Assembly: GCA_013695265.1 (NCBI GenBank)
Contig: JACDAU010000390.1
Coordinates: 1 to 8,166, forward strand
Direction of reading: 5' to 3'
From: Chloroflexia bacterium
GTDB taxonomy: Bacteria; Chloroflexota; Chloroflexia; Thermobaculales; Thermobaculaceae
DNA length: 8,166 nucleotides
Under the pieces are notes generated by a model, which did not search any database, was not told the origin of the DNA, and saw only the letters and a list, made by a program, of their open reading frames with translations. Below are positions 6,609-8,166 of this stretch, in pieces (the first letter of the stretch is position 1; each line of letters opens with the position of its first letter). Made by a program: the position numbers and the translations under genes.

Positions 6609-7610
6609 ATGGAGACGCGTGTCCTCGGACGTACCGGGCTGGAGGTGAGTGTGCTGGGCCTTGGCGGTGCGTTCATCTCGCGATGGGGTGCCGCGGACCG
6701 CAAGGAGGCACGCGCCGCCATCCGCCGCGCGCTGGACTTGGGTGTCAACTACATCGACACCGCCCCCGGCTACGCCGACAGCGAGGAGGTGCTCGGCTAC
6801 GCGCTGCAAGGCGTCTCACAGCCGTACTTCCTCGCGACCAAGCTGGGCGGACGCCCCGAGCCGTTCGATCCCCGGGACAAGGGAGGGCTGCGGCGGTCCG
6901 TGGAGGAGAGCCTGCGCCTGTTGGGACGCGACCACATCGACGTGCTTCTCATCCACGAGCCCGACCGGCCCCGGCAATATGACTGGTGGGAGAACGACGA
7001 AAGCTTTCATGGTCCCGTAAACGAGGTGCTCGACGAGCTGAAGGCGAAGGGCGTCATCCGGTTCACGGGGTTGGGTGGCACCACCGCCTACGAGATGCCC
7101 CATATCATCGCCACCGGGCGGTACGACGTGCTGCTGACCGCCTTCAACTACAGCCTCTTGTGGCGGGAGGCGGAGGTCGCCGTGCTGCCGGAGGCGAAGA
7201 GGCAGGGCATGGGTGTCATCGTGGGCTCGCCCCTGCAGCAGGGAGCGCTGGCGATCCGATACGACGAGGAGGTCGAGCGCGGCGCGCGCTGGCTCAGCGC
7301 GCCGAGGCGGCAGCAGTACCGCGCGCTGTACGCCCTGCTCGACGAGATAGAGATGCCCATCCACGAGCTGGGCATACGCTTCGTGCTCTCGAACCCGGAC
7401 GTCGCTCTGACCCTGTCCGGTTCGCGTTCCGTCGCGGAGGTGGAGGCGAACGTCCAGGCCGCGCGGAAGGGACCGCTACCGCAGGAGTTGCTTGAGCGCC
7501 TTCGGGAGATCGCCGACATGGTGCCCATGCGGCCATACGAGGAGCCGTTTGGCCTCCCGTTCGGACGCGACTACAAGGGCCCGGGGCACGCGATGGCCTG
7601 GCGGACCTGA
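6609..7610 (+). CDS. aldo/keto reductase
   Basis: This 333-residue cytoplasmic protein is a standard aldo/keto reductase with a TIM-barrel fold, reducing an aldehyde or ketone (or oxidising an alcohol) with NAD(P)H. It opens with METRVLGRTGLEVSVLGLGG, typical of the subgroup often annotated as galactose or fucose dehydrogenase-like. The catalytic tetrad is complete: D50 and Y55 (YIDTAPGYADSE), K78 (ATKLGG) and H116 (LLIHEPD). The cofactor-binding end carries LTLSGSRSVAEVEANV near 269-284. The start has GAGAGGGGG at 6595-6603. It is 165 bp downstream of the hydrolase, so it may be transcribed separately, though I saw no clear promoter. Together with the upstream hydrolase it could process a sugar-derived ester, but that is an inference from position only. 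Confidence 0.93.
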   Translation: METRVLGRTGLEVSVLGLGGAFISRWGAADRKEARAAIRRALDLGVNYIDTAPGYADSEEVLGYALQGVSQPYFLATKLGGRPEPFDPRDKGGLRRSVEESLRLLGRDHIDVLLIHEPDRPRQYDWWENDESFHGPVNEVLDELKAKGVIRFTGLGGTTAYEMPHIIATGRYDVLLTAFNYSLLWREAEVAVLPEAKRQGMGVIVGSPLQQGALAIRYDEEVERGARWLSAPRRQQYRALYALLDEIEMPIHELGIRFVLSNPDVALTLSGSRSVAEVEANVQAARKGPLPQELLERLREIADMVPMRPYEEPFGLPFGRDYKGPGHAMAWRT

Positions 7611-7616
7611 GGAGGA

Positions 7617-7630
7617 CCGGGGCAACCCGG
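7617..7630 (+). other. small hairpin with GCAA tetraloop after reductase gene
   Basis: CCGGG-GCAA-CCCGG is a five-base-pair stem closed by a GNRA-type tetraloop, starting six bases past the reductase stop codon. It would protect the mRNA end or help stop transcription. No T-run follows, so it is not a classical terminator. Confidence 0.3.
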
Positions 7631-7701
7631 GCGCGCAGGCGGGCGCAGCGACGCGCGTGGTGGGCGTGATTCCCCATTGTGCTCACCGAGCGTAACCGGT
7701 G

Positions 7702-7722
7702 CCTGACGGCGCTCCTGTCAGG
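7702..7722 (+). repeat. inverted repeat CCTGAC/GTCAGG
   Basis: A perfect six-base inverted repeat with a nine-base centre, about 70 bases before the MFS start codon. It could be a regulator-binding site or part of a termination structure together with the hairpin that follows at 7724-7764. It may also be chance. Confidence 0.25.
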
Positions 7723-7723
7723 G

Positions 7724-7764
7724 CTGGCTCGGCCTGTTGCATCCCGTCGGTATGCACGAGCCAG
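7724..7764 (+). repeat. nested inverted repeat upstream of the MFS promoter
   Basis: CTGGCTCG (7724-7731) pairs perfectly with CGAGCCAG (7757-7764). Inside, TGCAT (7738-7742) pairs with ATGCA (7752-7756), directly stacked on the outer stem on the 3' side, with a six-base bulge on the 5' side and a nine-base loop. Thirteen base pairs in all. It ends 14 bases before the -10 of the transporter gene, so an operator, attenuator or terminator of the upstream transcript are all possible. There is no T-run. Confidence 0.45.
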
Positions 7765-7778
7765 GGCCGTGAGGCGGG

Positions 7779-7784
7779 TACAAT
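7779..7784 (+). promoter_or_regulatory. -10 element TACAAT for MFS gene, possibly leaderless
   Basis: TACAAT matches the -10 consensus at five of six positions and ends six bases before the ATG at 7791. Transcription would then start at or next to the start codon, giving a leaderless mRNA. No good -35 is visible at normal spacing. The only purine-rich stretch upstream (GAGGCGGG, 7771-7778) is too far from the ATG for an ideal Shine-Dalgarno. Confidence 0.4.
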
Positions 7785-7790
7785 GGCGCT

Positions 7791-8166
7791 ATGGCGGGGA
7801 CGCACGGGACCGATATCGAGAGCGGCACGGAGTCCGCGGAAGCGCATCCCACAGAGACAGGCGAGAGGCTCGCGCTCGGTCGCCAGTCGCTCCCGAGTCT
7901 GTGGCGGAACCGGGAGTTCACGGTCGTGCTGCTCGGCCAGGGTGTATCCGCGCTCGGTGACGCCGTCAACGTCACGACGCTGCCACTTCTTGTCATCCTT
8001 CTGACCGGCTCAGGCACGCAGATGGGCCTCGTCGGCGTGCTCCAAACAGTGCCACACCTCGTCCTGGGCCTACCCGCCGGCGCCCTGGCCGACCGGTGGG
8101 ACCGTTGCAAGGTGATGCTCGGCTGCGACCTGGGCCGCGCGCTGCTCACCGCCCTCGTTCCCCTGT
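7791..8166 (+). CDS. MFS transporter, N-terminal part, cut by right edge
   Basis: 125 residues are visible and the frame is still open at the last base. After a polar N-terminal tail of about 36 residues comes LWRNREFTVVLLGQGVSALG (38-57), the characteristic first helix of MFS_3-type drug/siderophore exporters. Then follow a second helix (LPLLVILLTGSG) and a third (VLQTVPHLVLGLPAGAL). The loop GALADRWDRCKVM (97-109) is the MFS motif A, with DR-x2-R conserved. Proteins of this type are about 400-430 residues long, with 12 helices in the inner membrane, and export small molecules by proton antiport. ATG 7791 is the only ATG after the in-frame TGA at 7770-7772. The gene follows the aldo/keto reductase by 180 bp and has its own probable promoter and a structured upstream region. 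The substrate is unknown. Confidence 0.88.
   Translation, partial: MAGTHGTDIESGTESAEAHPTETGERLALGRQSLPSLWRNREFTVVLLGQGVSALGDAVNVTTLPLLVILLTGSGTQMGLVGVLQTVPHLVLGLPAGALADRWDRCKVMLGCDLGRALLTALVPL

Noticed and set aside
1..8166. CRISPR array, tRNA, rRNA, riboswitch, toxin-antitoxin pair or phage genes
   Set aside because: No regularly spaced repeats, no tRNA-like cloverleaf, no conserved rRNA stretches and no matching proteins were seen while reading both strands.

Overview
The window looks like part of a G+C-rich bacterial chromosome, roughly two thirds G+C by eye. All genes have bacterial start sites, usually with a purine-rich Shine-Dalgarno. The source is unnamed. A decayed IS630-type transposase, a DUF4395 membrane protein and two divergent PhyH-family oxygenases remind me of Chloroflexota (Thermomicrobia-like) or Armatimonadota genomes. 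That placement is recalled similarity, not something measured.

Left part, minus strand (1-2405). A dead IS630-family transposase runs off the left edge; its frame has two in-frame stops and one frameshift. Next come a DUF4395 four-helix membrane protein with two CxxC pairs (649-1182) and a zinc-dependent, NAD-type medium-chain alcohol/polyol dehydrogenase (1401-2405). A 438-bp non-coding divergent region (2406-2843) separates these from the right part and carries a recognisable plus-strand promoter.

Right part, plus strand (2844-8166). The order is: PhyH-family Fe(II)/2-oxoglutarate oxygenase (2844-3650); a 435-bp gap with a possible terminator; a second, very different PhyH-family oxygenase with HxH where HxD is expected (4086-4928); a short 5' remnant that looks like a SAM-hydrolase/halogenase (DUF62-like) gene (5084-5298); an acetyl-esterase/dienelactone-hydrolase-like alpha/beta hydrolase (5400-6443); an aldo/keto reductase (6609-7610); and the start of an MFS exporter cut by the right edge (7791-8166).

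The genes do not form a tight operon. Gaps are 150-440 bp, and several genes have their own extended -10 promoter (TGn-TAnnnT). A hydroxylase, esterase, two oxidoreductases and a transporter together would suit uptake or modification of a small oxygenated organic compound, but no substrate can be read from the sequence. I see no CRISPR array, tRNA, rRNA, origin or phage module. I did not find a convincing new multi-gene system. The most unusual items are the HxH oxygenase, the DUF62-like remnant, the recurring extended -10 promoters and the structured, possibly leaderless start of the MFS gene.
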